Assembly: GCA_965223405.1 (NCBI GenBank)
Contig: CBDCWO010000006.1
Location: 7,103,584-7,167,583 of the forward strand
DNA: 64,000 nt
Source of the DNA: CBDCWO01 sp965223405
GTDB lineage: Bacteria; Bacteroidota; Bacteroidia; Chitinophagales; Saprospiraceae
Direction of reading: 5' to 3'
The notes under the pieces were generated by a model that did no database searches, was not told the DNA's origin, and saw only the letters and a list, made by a program, of their open reading frames with translations. Below are positions 18,333-27,391 of the stretch, one piece after another. The number at the start of each line of letters is the position of its first letter. Within the stretch, counting starts at the first letter, position 1. A program made the position numbers and the translations under genes.

Positions 18333-19070
18333 CCTAGTTTCAAAGAATGGAGGAACATTACGAAAGGTAGAGCAGCTGGACTTACCCCTCAGCTATAAAT
18401 TGCAAATGTTAAATCAATAAAAAGAAGAATACCAACCAACCTAAAACCTCACTTACAACAATTATTTAGTAGGAAGAGGTAAAAAAGAAAATTGGCCTAT
18501 AGAACCTTACTTAATGAAGCAGATTTTTTTCGAGGTCTAGAATGCTTAAGACCAATTTAACTACGATTAGTCATGGATCTTGAACATGATCTTATCATTT
18601 CACAGTATTAAAATAAAATATTGTTGTGAAATTCTGCAATGTTTTCACATCTTATTCGTGATATGATTATGGTGGATGATTTAGTCTACATAAGTACCCT
18701 GGAAGAATCATGGCAAGTCAGTATTCAAAATGGCATATTGGTTATTGAAAGATGAAGAACAGACCAAAGATATCGTTCAGGAGACATACCAAGCATACAA
18801 TATTCAAATGCTCTAGTAAGAAAAAATCAGGATCTGCCAGACAAATTGAATTAAATTCTAGTTCCCGATTATAAAGTAAGGAGATCTAAAATACTTTTGT
18901 AATTTACCTCCCATATTAGAACCCGATTTATAGGATTTAAGAAGGAATGAAATGAACAGGGATTCCCTAAAAATAGATAATATCCAACCTGCCTCCCAGA
19001 GGCAGGCTGAACTGCATATTGTAGATGCCATATGCAGTCCTTTGCCATAGCAGTTTTTTGAGTTCTCTGC
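18333..19070. other. Intergenic region with a possible ECF sigma factor fossil
   Basis: 738 bases without an intact gene. At 18730-18816 on the plus strand a 28-codon fragment reads MAYWLLKDEEQTKDIVQETYQAYN, which matches region 2 of ECF sigma-70 factors (the L-L-x-D-x-E-x-A-x-D-I-V-Q-E/D-T-F pattern), then meets a stop. No region 4 follows. It is most simply a remnant. A GC-rich hairpin lies at 18988-19006. The rest holds scattered stops and nothing I can name. Confidence 0.45.
18988..19006. repeat. 8-bp perfect inverted repeat
   Basis: CCTGCCTC (18988-18995) pairs with GAGGCAGG (18999-19006) around a 3-base loop, about 65 bases upstream of the histidine kinase start. There is no adjacent T-run. 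It may be an intergenic hairpin element or part of the leader of the kinase gene. Confidence 0.4.
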
Positions 19071-20057
19071 ATGCAAAAAAAAGTATCCTATATGGATAAA
19101 AAATCACTATATAACGTTCAAAATTATATCCCATATATATTGGCCCTTACTTTAGCCGTAATAGGTATTGTTAGATCAAATCAATCGCCAATAATTGAAA
19201 TTGAACATCTTCTTTTTCAAATGATATTCTTTACATTAATGCTATTGAGCATTTGGTTCATTAATTTAAAAACCATCGTTTTCAAGTGGAGCCTCATAGT
19301 TTTGATAAATATAACTCTGATTGGTATATATAGTGTTATCACGCATATTGTATTTAGTGAACCAAATCAGACAATTTTCTTTTCTATTTTGAGAGTATTA
19401 ATACCAACTATTTTGATTTTAGGCATTCTAAGCATTGTCATTTCTCAAAAGAAAAATGAAAGACTTATCATAGAGAATTTTCAGCTTAAAACTGAAAATT
19501 ATAAAGCAGAGTTAGATAGTCTAAGAAAACAACTCAACCCTCATTTCTTATTTAATTCACTGACTACTCTTCAAACGATAATACGAAAAGATGTAGTTAC
19601 TGCGGAAGAATACGTAATCAAACTCTCCGATTTATATAGAAACATATTAACGAACAGCTCAGCGTCTTCTGCAAAGCTTAAAGATGAATTGGCATTTGCA
19701 AAAACTTATCTATTTCTTCAAAAAAAACGTTTCAAGAGCAGTTTGAACGTTGAAATCAATGTTAAACGAGATTGTTTATTCTACTCGCTGCCTACTTTTT
19801 CACTTCAATTATTGATAGAAAACTGTATCAAACACAACATTGTTTCTGATGAAAAGCCCTTACATATAAGCATTTCTCAAAGCGATTCAACGAGTATTAC
19901 CGTTTCAAATAACCGACAACCCAAAATCTTGAAAAAAAAATCTACCGGAACAGGGTTGTTAAATTTATATCGCCGCTACGAACTAATGGGTATTGCAGAT
20001 GGTCTTACCATTAAAGAAAGTGATACAGAATTTTCAGTAGCACTAAAATTCTTTTAA
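19071..20057 (+). CDS. LytS/YehU-type sensor histidine kinase
   Basis: 328 residues from ATG at 19071 (an in-frame ATG at 19092 is possible). Four hydrophobic segments lie at about 19-35, 47-64, 72-91 and 103-124, followed by a short coiled coil (QKKNERLIIENFQLKTENYKAELDSL). The His_kinase (PF06580) box is LRKQLNPHFLFNSLTTLQ with phospho-acceptor His158. The ATP-binding part shows QLLIENCIKHNI (N box) and GTGLLNLYRRYEL (G box). No separate ligand domain exists, so sensing is likely membrane-embedded. The response regulator gene starts 2 bases after its stop. Upstream is a 738-base gap with no intact gene. Confidence 0.9.
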   Translation: MQKKVSYMDKKSLYNVQNYIPYILALTLAVIGIVRSNQSPIIEIEHLLFQMIFFTLMLLSIWFINLKTIVFKWSLIVLINITLIGIYSVITHIVFSEPNQTIFFSILRVLIPTILILGILSIVISQKKNERLIIENFQLKTENYKAELDSLRKQLNPHFLFNSLTTLQTIIRKDVVTAEEYVIKLSDLYRNILTNSSASSAKLKDELAFAKTYLFLQKKRFKSSLNVEINVKRDCLFYSLPTFSLQLLIENCIKHNIVSDEKPLHISISQSDSTSITVSNNRQPKILKKKSTGTGLLNLYRRYELMGIADGLTIKESDTEFSVALKFF

Positions 20058-20059
20058 CC

Positions 20060-20815
20060 ATGAATATTTTAATTGTAGAAGACGAAAATAAAACTGCCGA
20101 ACTGCTCAAAGAGTTTATTGAAGAAAATGAGGAATGCCTGGTAGTGGATATTTGTCAAAGTATTGAAAACACGGTTAAATATTTAACAAGAAATCAATCA
20201 AAACTGGATTTGATCTTTATGGATATTCAGTTGGCCGATGGAGAATGCTTTGAGGTATTTGATCAAATTGAAGTAACGAAACCTGTAGTATTTTGTACCG
20301 CTTTTGATGAGTTTATGCTTAAAGCATTTAAGAGCAACGGTATAGATTATATTTTAAAGCCTTTTCAACAAAAAGACGTTGAGGCAGCAATTTCTAAAAT
20401 GGGATTAATAAAATCCTCTTTTAACGACATCGACAAATGCATTCAAGAAACAACTCCAACTAAAAAATCTTATCAAAACTCATTTATAGTCAGATCTCGT
20501 GAAAAAATGATTCCTTTGGCAGTAGAAAATATTGCATTTATTCACTTGGAACACGAAGTTGTTTACGCCCATGAATTCAACGGCAACCGATCTGCCATTT
20601 TTAAAACTATTAATGAGATTGAAGACGCCATTTCTCCTGAAAACTTTTTTCGCATCAACCGTCAAATGATCATAAACCGCCAAGCGATCAAAGACATTGA
20701 ACCCTTTTTTAATAGGAAGGTCATTGTAAACCTTACAATCCCTGTTACAAAGAAACCTATTGTAAGCCGCCTGAAAGTTACTTCTTTTCTTGAGTGGGTT
20801 GAAAATCCCAAGTGA
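20060..20815 (+). CDS. LytTR-type response regulator (LytR/AlgR family)
   Basis: 251 residues. An N-terminal receiver domain (1-120) shows ILIVEDE (acidic pocket), LDLIFMDIQLADG with phospho-acceptor Asp55, CTAFDEF, and the conserved Lys in DYILKPF. A LytTR DNA-binding domain fills residues about 142-247 (FIVRSREKMIPLAVENIAFIHLE...FFRINRQMIINRQAI). It pairs with the kinase gene 2 bases upstream. Its 3' end is repeated as a decayed copy at about 21782-21930 beyond the LOG gene. The neighbouring TolC/HlyD/ABC export operon is the natural candidate target, though the sequence does not prove it. Confidence 0.92.
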   Translation: MNILIVEDENKTAELLKEFIEENEECLVVDICQSIENTVKYLTRNQSKLDLIFMDIQLADGECFEVFDQIEVTKPVVFCTAFDEFMLKAFKSNGIDYILKPFQQKDVEAAISKMGLIKSSFNDIDKCIQETTPTKKSYQNSFIVRSREKMIPLAVENIAFIHLEHEVVYAHEFNGNRSAIFKTINEIEDAISPENFFRINRQMIINRQAIKDIEPFFNRKVIVNLTIPVTKKPIVSRLKVTSFLEWVENPK

Positions 20816-20841
20816 CCTGTTATTCAATTTTAGAACATTTG

Positions 20842-20862
20842 CCTTTAGATAATGCCGAAAGG
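20842..20862. promoter_or_regulatory. Inverted repeat with nearby TTTG / TTACTTTG promoter-like elements
   Basis: CCTTT-N11-AAAGG follows ATTTG and is followed by TTACTTTG (20866-20873), which is close to the Bacteroidota TTTG...TAnnTTTG promoter. The same arrangement, with arms CCTTTT-N9-AAAAGG, recurs at 21886-21906 before the TolC gene. Conservation of the 21-base palindrome in both copies suggests an operator, but both lie within a duplicated segment, so shared ancestry alone could explain it. Confidence 0.35.
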
Positions 20863-20953
20863 TTTCTTACTTTGTATACAAACTAAACATTTGGACATAC
20901 TGGGAATTATGTAATGGTGATAAGTGCCTTACTAGTCATAAAAAAGGAGTGTA

Positions 20954-21700
20954 GTGGTAAATGACAACAATAAGTATCGCTTACAGACGGATGATTCTCT
21001 TTTTATGAGAGGACCCCTCTCCAGATTCAAAGAACTGCTCTTCACTTTAAGGGTCCAATTAAGTTTTATTAAAGCTTTTCGTAAAATGCACTTCATTGGC
21101 CCATGTGTAACCGTTTTTGGTTCGGCACGTTTTACACAGGATTCCAAGCATTATAAGAATGCCGTAAAGATTGGTGCAGAATTATCCAAACTTGGTTTTA
21201 CCATAATGACAGGTGGTGGACCAGGCATAATGGAAGCGGCAAACAAAGGAGCCTATGAAAGTGGCGGATATTCTGTTGGCTGCAACATCATACTTCCTTT
21301 TGAGCAAAAACCAAACCCCTATCTACACAAATGGATTAACATCCCGTATTTTTTTGTCCGTAAGTTTTTGTTGATAAAATATTCCTACGCCTTTGTGGTC
21401 ATGCCCGGAGGAGTCGGCACCATGGATGAACTCTTCGAATCGTTTACTTTGATCCAGACCAAAATGATCCAGGATTTTCCCATTGTTATTTTTGATTCCG
21501 AGTACCATAAGGAGTTGTGTCAACATATTCAAATAATGAAAGAGAATGAAAGCATAAGCCCAGAAGATATGGAATTACTGTTCATAACGGATTCGGTTGA
21601 AGACTTAGTAGCGCATATTGAAACCCATTCAATTCAAAAATTTGGGTTGGTCAAAAAACCATTTAGGGCAAAATGGTGGTTGGGTGAAAGAAAAAATTGA
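20954..21700 (+). CDS. LOG family (TIGR00730-like) nucleotide-binding protein
   Basis: 248 residues from a GTG start at 20954, with AAAGGAGT 4 bases upstream favouring this start. The Rossmann-like LOG/lysine-decarboxylase-like fold is clear: CVTVFGSARF (51-60), MTGGGPGIMEAANKGAYESGG (85-105), and PGGVGTMDELFE (151-162). These are the two signature motifs of cytokinin riboside monophosphate phosphoribohydrolases, which cut the N-glycosidic bond of nucleoside 5'-monophosphates; bacterial members may do so on AMP-like substrates. It is cytoplasmic, with no signal. The gene is bracketed by the real 3' end of the LytTR gene and a fossil copy of it, suggesting it was inserted or duplicated there together with that tail. 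Confidence 0.88.
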   Translation: MVNDNNKYRLQTDDSLFMRGPLSRFKELLFTLRVQLSFIKAFRKMHFIGPCVTVFGSARFTQDSKHYKNAVKIGAELSKLGFTIMTGGGPGIMEAANKGAYESGGYSVGCNIILPFEQKPNPYLHKWINIPYFFVRKFLLIKYSYAFVVMPGGVGTMDELFESFTLIQTKMIQDFPIVIFDSEYHKELCQHIQIMKENESISPEDMELLFITDSVEDLVAHIETHSIQKFGLVKKPFRAKWWLGERKN

Positions 21701-21966
21701 CTGATTTTGACATCAAAACCAAAGTTTAAATAAGTTCAAGCTCTTATCCACAAAGGAATAGACTGATTTCAGTAAAAACCCATTATAAGTTGCTTAAAAG
21801 TGACTCCTTTCCCAGAGTAGGTTGAAAATCTCAAATAATCTATTGTTCAATTGGCCCTTGATTCTGTTCAATTCACGAATGTTTGCCTTTTGCCGCAGCC
21901 AAAAGGTCACTAATCTTGTATTCGAATGTTAGGCGTTAAAACGAGATTCTTTACAAAAACAATCAA
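21701..21966 (+). pseudogene. Decayed copy of the LytTR regulator 3' end and its downstream region
   Basis: Bases about 21782-21930 line up with about 20750-20880. Examples are ATTATAAGTTGCTTAAAAGTGACTCCTTT against ATTGTAAGCCGCCTGAAAGTTACTTCTTT, GTTGAAAATC, TATTGTTCAATT against TATTCAATT, and the inverted repeat at 21886-21906. In the original this is the RLKVTSFLEWVENPK end of the response regulator plus its 3' flank. The copy has stops and indels. It sits immediately upstream of the TolC gene and may supply its promoter. Confidence 0.6.
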
Positions 21967-23280
21967 ATGGACCAGATCGCAAAATATTTCATCATACTCG
22001 TGTTAATTGGAAATGTTTTCCAATTGAAAGCACAGAACATAGAGTTTGGGTCCGTTGAAGATGCTATCCGCCTTTCTTTGGAAAAAAATCCGGATCTGAA
22101 AATTTACAAGCTTAAACAAGAAAAAATCCAACAGGAATATAAAAACAAGAAAAGGAGTGCTTTACCGACATTTTCAGGAAGTTTGGATTATGTAGATAAT
22201 ATTGAGAGACAAACTTCTGTCTTACCCGGGGAATTATTTGGGCAAGCGAGCGAAAACGTAAATGTCCAATTTGGCACAAAATACAACTATACTGCTGGAA
22301 TCTCCACTAGTATGGACCTGTTGAATTTTGAAAGAAAATTGGAAGTTAAATTATCAAAGCTCAATGCCGAGTTACAAGCTGCCGAGAAAGATGTGTACAT
22401 GCAATTATTGAAAGAACAAACAGCAATGTACTACTATGGTGCATTGGTCGTAAAACACGCTTTAGAGATCCACAACGAAAATCTTAGTTCTTCACAAGAT
22501 ATTTTGAAGGTAACACAACAGCATTTTGAAGAAGGGATTATTGACCTGCCTTCACTTAATCAGGCAAAAATTACGGTTAATAATATACGCCAGACCATTA
22601 AAACAAATCAAAATTTGTTCGATACCTATATCACTCAACTCAGAACCCTTTTGGAATTAACAACAAATGACACCTTACTATTTTCAGAAAACATCGATAT
22701 AGAAAGTAACCAAATCGATTTCGTACAAGACCTAGGAGAAGATAATAATCTTATGGTTTTCGATCTGCAAAAACAACAATCTGAATTGGATGTTCGATTG
22801 AAAAAAGCGGCTTTTCTACCGAAACTCACTGCGATCCAGTATATTGGGGCTCAACAGTTCAGTGATGATTTTGGAGTAAAATTCTCAGGTGATAGTTGGT
22901 ATCCCAACATAAGTTTCGGCCTTAATCTTTCCATTCCTATTTTAAATATAAGCAAGAACAGGGGCAACTTTGAAATTGCCAAAATCAATGACAGGATCAA
23001 CGAACAAATAATCCTTAACGAACGCCAAAAATCCCAAAACGCAGATGACCAATTATTAAAAGATCATCAGAGCGGACTGGTACAACTCGACCTTGCCAAA
23101 AGGAACTACCAGCTTTACAAAGAAAATGTGGAGCTATCTCTTCAAAAATACAACAATGGAGTAATCTCCTTGGACACCCATTTTAGAACGTATGAAGATT
23201 ACCTGAAAGCCGAATCGAACTATCTCATTGCACTTTCTACTTTTTATGCAAGTTATGCAACCATTCTTTCACGAACCTAA
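21967..23280 (+). CDS. TolC family outer membrane efflux protein
   Basis: 437 residues with a signal peptide (about 1-22, ending FQLKAQ). Two OEP repeats of long amphipathic helices are present: the first starts VEDAIRLSLEKNPDLKIYKLKQEKIQQEYKNKK (25-57), and the second includes LSSSQDILKVTQQHFEEGIIDLPSLNQAKI. The C-terminal helix has KNYQLYKENVELSLQKYNNGVISLDTHFRTYEDYLKAESNYL-like heptads. It should form the trimeric outer-membrane channel of a tripartite exporter. It is first in a tight operon with a HlyD-type adaptor (6-base gap), an FtsX-type permease, and an ABC ATPase, which together would form a MacAB-TolC-like machine. Confidence 0.92.
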   Translation: MDQIAKYFIILVLIGNVFQLKAQNIEFGSVEDAIRLSLEKNPDLKIYKLKQEKIQQEYKNKKRSALPTFSGSLDYVDNIERQTSVLPGELFGQASENVNVQFGTKYNYTAGISTSMDLLNFERKLEVKLSKLNAELQAAEKDVYMQLLKEQTAMYYYGALVVKHALEIHNENLSSSQDILKVTQQHFEEGIIDLPSLNQAKITVNNIRQTIKTNQNLFDTYITQLRTLLELTTNDTLLFSENIDIESNQIDFVQDLGEDNNLMVFDLQKQQSELDVRLKKAAFLPKLTAIQYIGAQQFSDDFGVKFSGDSWYPNISFGLNLSIPILNISKNRGNFEIAKINDRINEQIILNERQKSQNADDQLLKDHQSGLVQLDLAKRNYQLYKENVELSLQKYNNGVISLDTHFRTYEDYLKAESNYLIALSTFYASYATILSRT

Positions 23281-23286
23281 AGAACA

Positions 23287-24372
23287 ATGAAAAATATAAG
23301 TTTATACCTAGTAATAGCCACCATGCTCTTAACAAGTTGTGATAGGAAAGAGAAAACATATACTGATCGAAAAGACATAATAGACGCAGTCTTTGCGAGT
23401 GGCTATGTGGAATATTCCGATGAATATTGGGTCACGGCAAATGCCGAAGGTTTTATGGTGGAAGCTTATGTAGAAGAAGGGGATACGGTCACCTTAAACC
23501 AAGCACTATTTGAATTGTCCAGTAACGTGCAATCCTTGCAAGCGAAAATCGCTATGATCAATTATCAGGATGCTTTGTCAAAGGCCGACCCCACTTCCCC
23601 TCAAATTGTTCAGCTCAAAAACCAAATCGAACAATCCAAGGCAACGCTTGAATTGGATAAAAAAAATTATGAAAGAAACTCCAAATTAATAAGGACCAAT
23701 GCGATATCGCAGCAGGACTTTGACCAGGCAAAATTACAATATGAAAACGCCAAGGTCACATTAAGTAATTTGGAAAAATCGTTGACCGACCTGGAAAACA
23801 ATTTACGCTTATCCGTTAAAAACGCTAAAAATCAATTGGATATCCAACAAAGTTATTTCGGGGATTGCCACCTCAAAAGTATGATCGAAGGTTATGTGCT
23901 CGAAATGACCAAAAACAAAGGGGAACTTATAAAAAAAGGTGAAATGATCGCACGCGTCGGAGGAGGGGACTTAATTACCAAACTTCATGTGGCCGAAGAA
24001 GATATCAATAAAGTACAAACGGGGCAAAAAGTGCAATTGGTTTTAAATACTGAAAAAGATAAAACCTATCAAGCTACAGTTTCAAAAATCCATCCCGCCT
24101 TCGATGTGCAGGAGCAATCATTCGTAATCGAAGTAGAATTCAGTAATAAAACTCCCCGACTACGCTCAGGTACACAAGTTCAGGCGAATGTAGTAATCGA
24201 TGAACAGGAAGACGCCCTGATTATTCCCAGAAAATATTTGATGAATGGAGATAAACTTCTGACTTCAAACAATGAGGAAATCCAGGTAAAGGTAGGTATC
24301 CGAAATGCACAGTGGGTTCAGATATTGGAAGGAATAGACGAGGGCACAGAGCTAGTTTTACCGAAAAAATAA
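23287..24372 (+). CDS. HlyD/MacA-type periplasmic adaptor lipoprotein
   Basis: 361 residues. The lipobox LLTSC gives Cys18 as the lipidation site. A lipoyl half-domain (EGFMVEAYVEEGDTVTLNQALFEL, about 55-78) is followed by a coiled-coil hairpin from about 80 to 185 (PTSPQIVQLKNQIEQSK...FDQAKLQYENAKVTLSNLEKS), then the second lipoyl half (GYVLEMTKNKGELIKKGEMIARVG, about 201-224) and a beta-barrel domain (KVQTGQKVQLVLNTEKDKTY). It is the bridge between the inner-membrane permease and TolC. Gaps of 6 and 7 bases to its neighbours show one operon. Confidence 0.92.
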   Translation: MKNISLYLVIATMLLTSCDRKEKTYTDRKDIIDAVFASGYVEYSDEYWVTANAEGFMVEAYVEEGDTVTLNQALFELSSNVQSLQAKIAMINYQDALSKADPTSPQIVQLKNQIEQSKATLELDKKNYERNSKLIRTNAISQQDFDQAKLQYENAKVTLSNLEKSLTDLENNLRLSVKNAKNQLDIQQSYFGDCHLKSMIEGYVLEMTKNKGELIKKGEMIARVGGGDLITKLHVAEEDINKVQTGQKVQLVLNTEKDKTYQATVSKIHPAFDVQEQSFVIEVEFSNKTPRLRSGTQVQANVVIDEQEDALIIPRKYLMNGDKLLTSNNEEIQVKVGIRNAQWVQILEGIDEGTELVLPKK

Positions 24373-24379
24373 AACCAAT

Positions 24380-25618
24380 ATGGTATCCAAGACAAACTCA
24401 AAAATATCTTTTGCACATCTCACTTCAAGAAAAAAACAGACGTTAATAGCAATGCTTAGTGTGACTTTTGGAGTTTCAATGTACGTTGTAATGACCGGTT
24501 TTATGGCAGGAGCCAACAATATACAAACGGAAATGGCATTTACTTCCCTGGCCCATATTCATATTTATAATGATGTGAAAACAGAAGTTCTCACAATTAT
24601 TCCACCCAAAAGAAACACCTTAATAAATGTCAGGAATGCCAAAGCCATACAATATACGGAAGGGATAAAAAATGCAGATAAAATAGCGAACGACTTGGCG
24701 TCTAATCCGCAAATTACCGCCATTACCACCCAAATTAATATGAATTGTACATTTCGGAACGGCTCCGTTAAATTGGGAGGAACGCTTTCCGGTGTAGATG
24801 TTGAAAATGAAGATAAGATGTTCAATATCAAGGACTATGTTTATGAGGATAATTGGGAGCAACTGGCATACAGTAGCAGCAATATCATTATTGGCGCCGG
24901 CCTTGCCAAAAAACTAAGTCTTACGACGGGAAATAACCTTACTGTTAACACCTCCGATAACGTTACAAAAAATTTCAAGATCATTGGGTTGATAGAAACG
25001 GGATTTCCAACTATTGACGATTCCAAGGCATTTATCCGAAAGGCTGCGGCACTGCAACTTGTTTCCAAGAACAGAAGTTATGCTACCGATATTCAGATCA
25101 ATGTTGCCGATTATAACCAGGCCAAAGAAATTGCCGAATCATTACAGGGTATTGTTCCTTATAAAACAGAGGATTGGCAAGAAGGAAACATACAATTGGT
25201 TTCTGTCAACACCTTGAGAGAAATCCTGGCATTAGCTGTATCTATCGTTATCATTATTGTAGCAGGTTTTGGTATTTACAATATCATGAATATGACCGTA
25301 AATGAAAAAATGAAAGACATTGCCATTCTAAAAGCCTTGGGTTTCGGAGGGAAAGACGTGGTACAAGTTTTCTTAATGCAAGCAATGATGATAGGCATTT
25401 TGGGAGGTATATCTGGTGTTCTGTTGGGATTTGGCATTTCTAAAGTGTTGAGTTATATCCCTTTTAAAATGATGGCAATGGACTCTCTACCTATGCTATT
25501 TAATTGGAAAGAATATGTTTTTGCCTTTTGGCTTGGACTCATCATCACTATGGTCGCGGGCTATCTTCCTGCAAGAAAAGCATCCAAAGTAGATCCCGTA
25601 GCCATTATAAGAGGATAG
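24380..25618 (+). CDS. ABC transporter permease, MacB/FtsX family
   Basis: 412 residues. One transmembrane helix near the N-terminus (LIAMLSVTFGVSMYVVMTGFMAG, 21-43), a large periplasmic MacB-type domain (about 45-270), then the FtsX domain with three helices near 280-305 (LALAVSIVIIIVAGFGIYNIMNM), 330-352, and 380-400. The hallmark NEKMKDIAILKALGFGGKDV (coupling helix before the third-last span) is present, and the C-terminus YLPARKASKVDPVAIIRG is diagnostic of the family. It is the inner-membrane half of the exporter whose ATPase is the next gene (3-base gap). Such MacB-type systems push peptides, macrolides or lipids outwards by mechanotransmission; the cargo here is unknown. Confidence 0.93.
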   Translation: MVSKTNSKISFAHLTSRKKQTLIAMLSVTFGVSMYVVMTGFMAGANNIQTEMAFTSLAHIHIYNDVKTEVLTIIPPKRNTLINVRNAKAIQYTEGIKNADKIANDLASNPQITAITTQINMNCTFRNGSVKLGGTLSGVDVENEDKMFNIKDYVYEDNWEQLAYSSSNIIIGAGLAKKLSLTTGNNLTVNTSDNVTKNFKIIGLIETGFPTIDDSKAFIRKAAALQLVSKNRSYATDIQINVADYNQAKEIAESLQGIVPYKTEDWQEGNIQLVSVNTLREILALAVSIVIIIVAGFGIYNIMNMTVNEKMKDIAILKALGFGGKDVVQVFLMQAMMIGILGGISGVLLGFGISKVLSYIPFKMMAMDSLPMLFNWKEYVFAFWLGLIITMVAGYLPARKASKVDPVAIIRG

Positions 25619-25621
25619 AAT

Positions 25622-26299
25622 ATGGAAAATTTAGCATTATCGGTCAGGAACATAGATAAATACTTTCACGAGCCACAAACATTTCAGGTGTTGAAAGATA
25701 TTTCCTTCGATGTCAATAAAGGAGAGTTTCTTTCACTTATCGGTAAATCCGGTTCTGGAAAATCGACCTTGTTATATGTTCTTTCGACACTGGATACTGA
25801 TTTTACAGGAGAATTATCTATCAATGGAAGCAACCTTGTAGGTAAAAATCAAAACGAACTAGCGGCTTTTCGCAATAAACATATTGGTTTCGTTTTTCAA
25901 TTTCATTATTTATTGCCTGAATTTACGGCCTTGGATAATGTAATGCTCCCGGCAATGAAACTTGGTGAGCAACCCTTGGAAGGAATCAGGGAAAAGGCTT
26001 TGGAAGATCTATATTTATTGGATTTAAAAGGGCAAGAAAACAAACCAGCAAATAAACTTTCAGGAGGCCAACAACAGAGAGTCGCCATAGCAAGAGCCTT
26101 GGTTAACAGTCCGACCATAATCATGGGAGATGAACCTACTGGAAATTTGGATAGTAAAAATGCTGATATCGTTTTTGATATTTTTAAACAAATTTGCAAG
26201 GAAAAAGGACAAACAATCATTGCGGTAACTCACGATGATGACTTTGCGGCGAATTGTGACAGAATAATAGAATTACAAGATGGAGTTTTATTGAAATGA
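25622..26299 (+). CDS. ABC transporter ATP-binding protein, LolD/MacB family
   Basis: 225 residues, standard length. Walker A GKSGSGKST is at 41-49, the Q-loop FVFQFHYLLPEF near 90-101, the signature LSGGQQQR at 146-153, and Walker B TIIMGDEP with catalytic Glu171. The H-loop is IIAVTHDDDFA near 200-210. The sequence is the LolD/MacB type. It follows the FtsX-type permease by 3 bases and completes a TolC-HlyD-permease-ATPase set. Whether this set is regulated by the LytS/LytTR pair 5 kb upstream is plausible but unproven. Confidence 0.95.
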   Translation: MENLALSVRNIDKYFHEPQTFQVLKDISFDVNKGEFLSLIGKSGSGKSTLLYVLSTLDTDFTGELSINGSNLVGKNQNELAAFRNKHIGFVFQFHYLLPEFTALDNVMLPAMKLGEQPLEGIREKALEDLYLLDLKGQENKPANKLSGGQQQRVAIARALVNSPTIIMGDEPTGNLDSKNADIVFDIFKQICKEKGQTIIAVTHDDDFAANCDRIIELQDGVLLK

Positions 26300-26389
26300 A
26301 CTATTCTTCGAGAAATTATCGAGTAAACAGTATATGAGGTAAGAATTAATATGTCCAATTTGAAACATCAATATTTTTAAGAGAAAAAT

Positions 26390-26785
26390 ATGGATTTTAA
26401 AGAAAAAATAATTTTAGTAGCAGGTGACCGAAAAATTCAACTGATTCCAGCACACGATATTGGAGCCTTCGCAGCAGCAGCATTTGAAAATCCGGATAAA
26501 TTTATGGGGCAGGAAATTGATATTGCCAGTGATGAGCCAACCAACCCGGAAATTGCTGAAATCTTTAGTAAATTGCTGGGCAAACCTGTTTCTTATAAAA
26601 AGCTTCCAATGCTAATTGTTAGGTTATTTATGGGGAAGGAGCTGCATCAAATGTTTCGCTGGATCAACAATGTAGGTTATAATGTTGATATAACTGCTTT
26701 ACAGAAGAAGTACCCGGAAGTAAATCTTACAAAGTTGGAAGATTGGTTGAAACACAATTGGCTTGATAATAATACAACTGTATAG
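26390..26785 (+). pseudogene. C-terminal half of an NmrA-like NAD(P)-binding protein
   Basis: 131 codons. The sequence (IQLIPAHDIGAFAAAAFENPDKFMGQEIDIASDEPTNPEIAEIFSKLLGKPVSYKKLP) is the C-terminal half of NmrA/SDR-like proteins. The Rossmann GxxGxxG N-terminal half is absent, and the upstream 90 bases contain no matching frame. So this is a truncated gene or a domain remnant. A short Rossmann-like piece is seen 0.5 kb downstream on the opposite strand (27201-27332). A truncated but expressed protein is possible; loss of the cofactor-binding half makes activity unlikely. Confidence 0.6.
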
Positions 26786-27391
26786 TACAATGTTAAATTT
26801 AAGAAATTTCTGGATAGATATGAATGCCTATATTGGATTCTAACTTTAAGATGTAATGCAACAATCAATAAAATAGCCCAGAAAACACAAAGAGTAAATG
26901 TCCAATGTACCGTATGAGAAATACCTATATTCTTTTACCTAAACAAATCAAGTTTCAAAACACTCGGTGAAGGCTGAAATAATAGCCTTGGGTGGTTTAA
27001 TACTAATTCGAACGTTCAGTGGATAATATAAACTGGAGTATTCGATATTGGCAGACATTTAATCCTATCATTGACTAATAATTTATATAAGTTCATGAAT
27101 ATCGACTTCACTATCACCAGTTTCGTAAGTTATAAAAGCCAATTACCTGCCAAGTATGAAATGCCAGGTTTCAATTTTGAGCCAAAAGAAAGGAATCAAT
27201 CTATATAAGGTATTTTAATGAATAAAAGCTCCAGAACATGTTGCCGTTGATGTTGGCATCCTCTGAGTAATTGATGAGTTCAAATAAAATCTCCGACCTC
27301 AAGCTGCCAAAGCCGCCGGTAATGATTATTTTCGGCGAGTATAAAAGATCTGAGTTCCCTTGCGGAGGAAAACAAATAAAAGATTAGCATT
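26786..27391. other. Intergenic region with an inverted dinucleotide-binding fossil
   Basis: No intact gene in 606 bases. On the minus strand, 27332 down to 27201 reads KIIITGGFGSLRSEILFELINY and then stops, i.e. the first strand and Gly-rich turn of an epimerase/SDR-type Rossmann domain with no start codon. The rest is AT-rich with no clear element. Confidence 0.4.
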
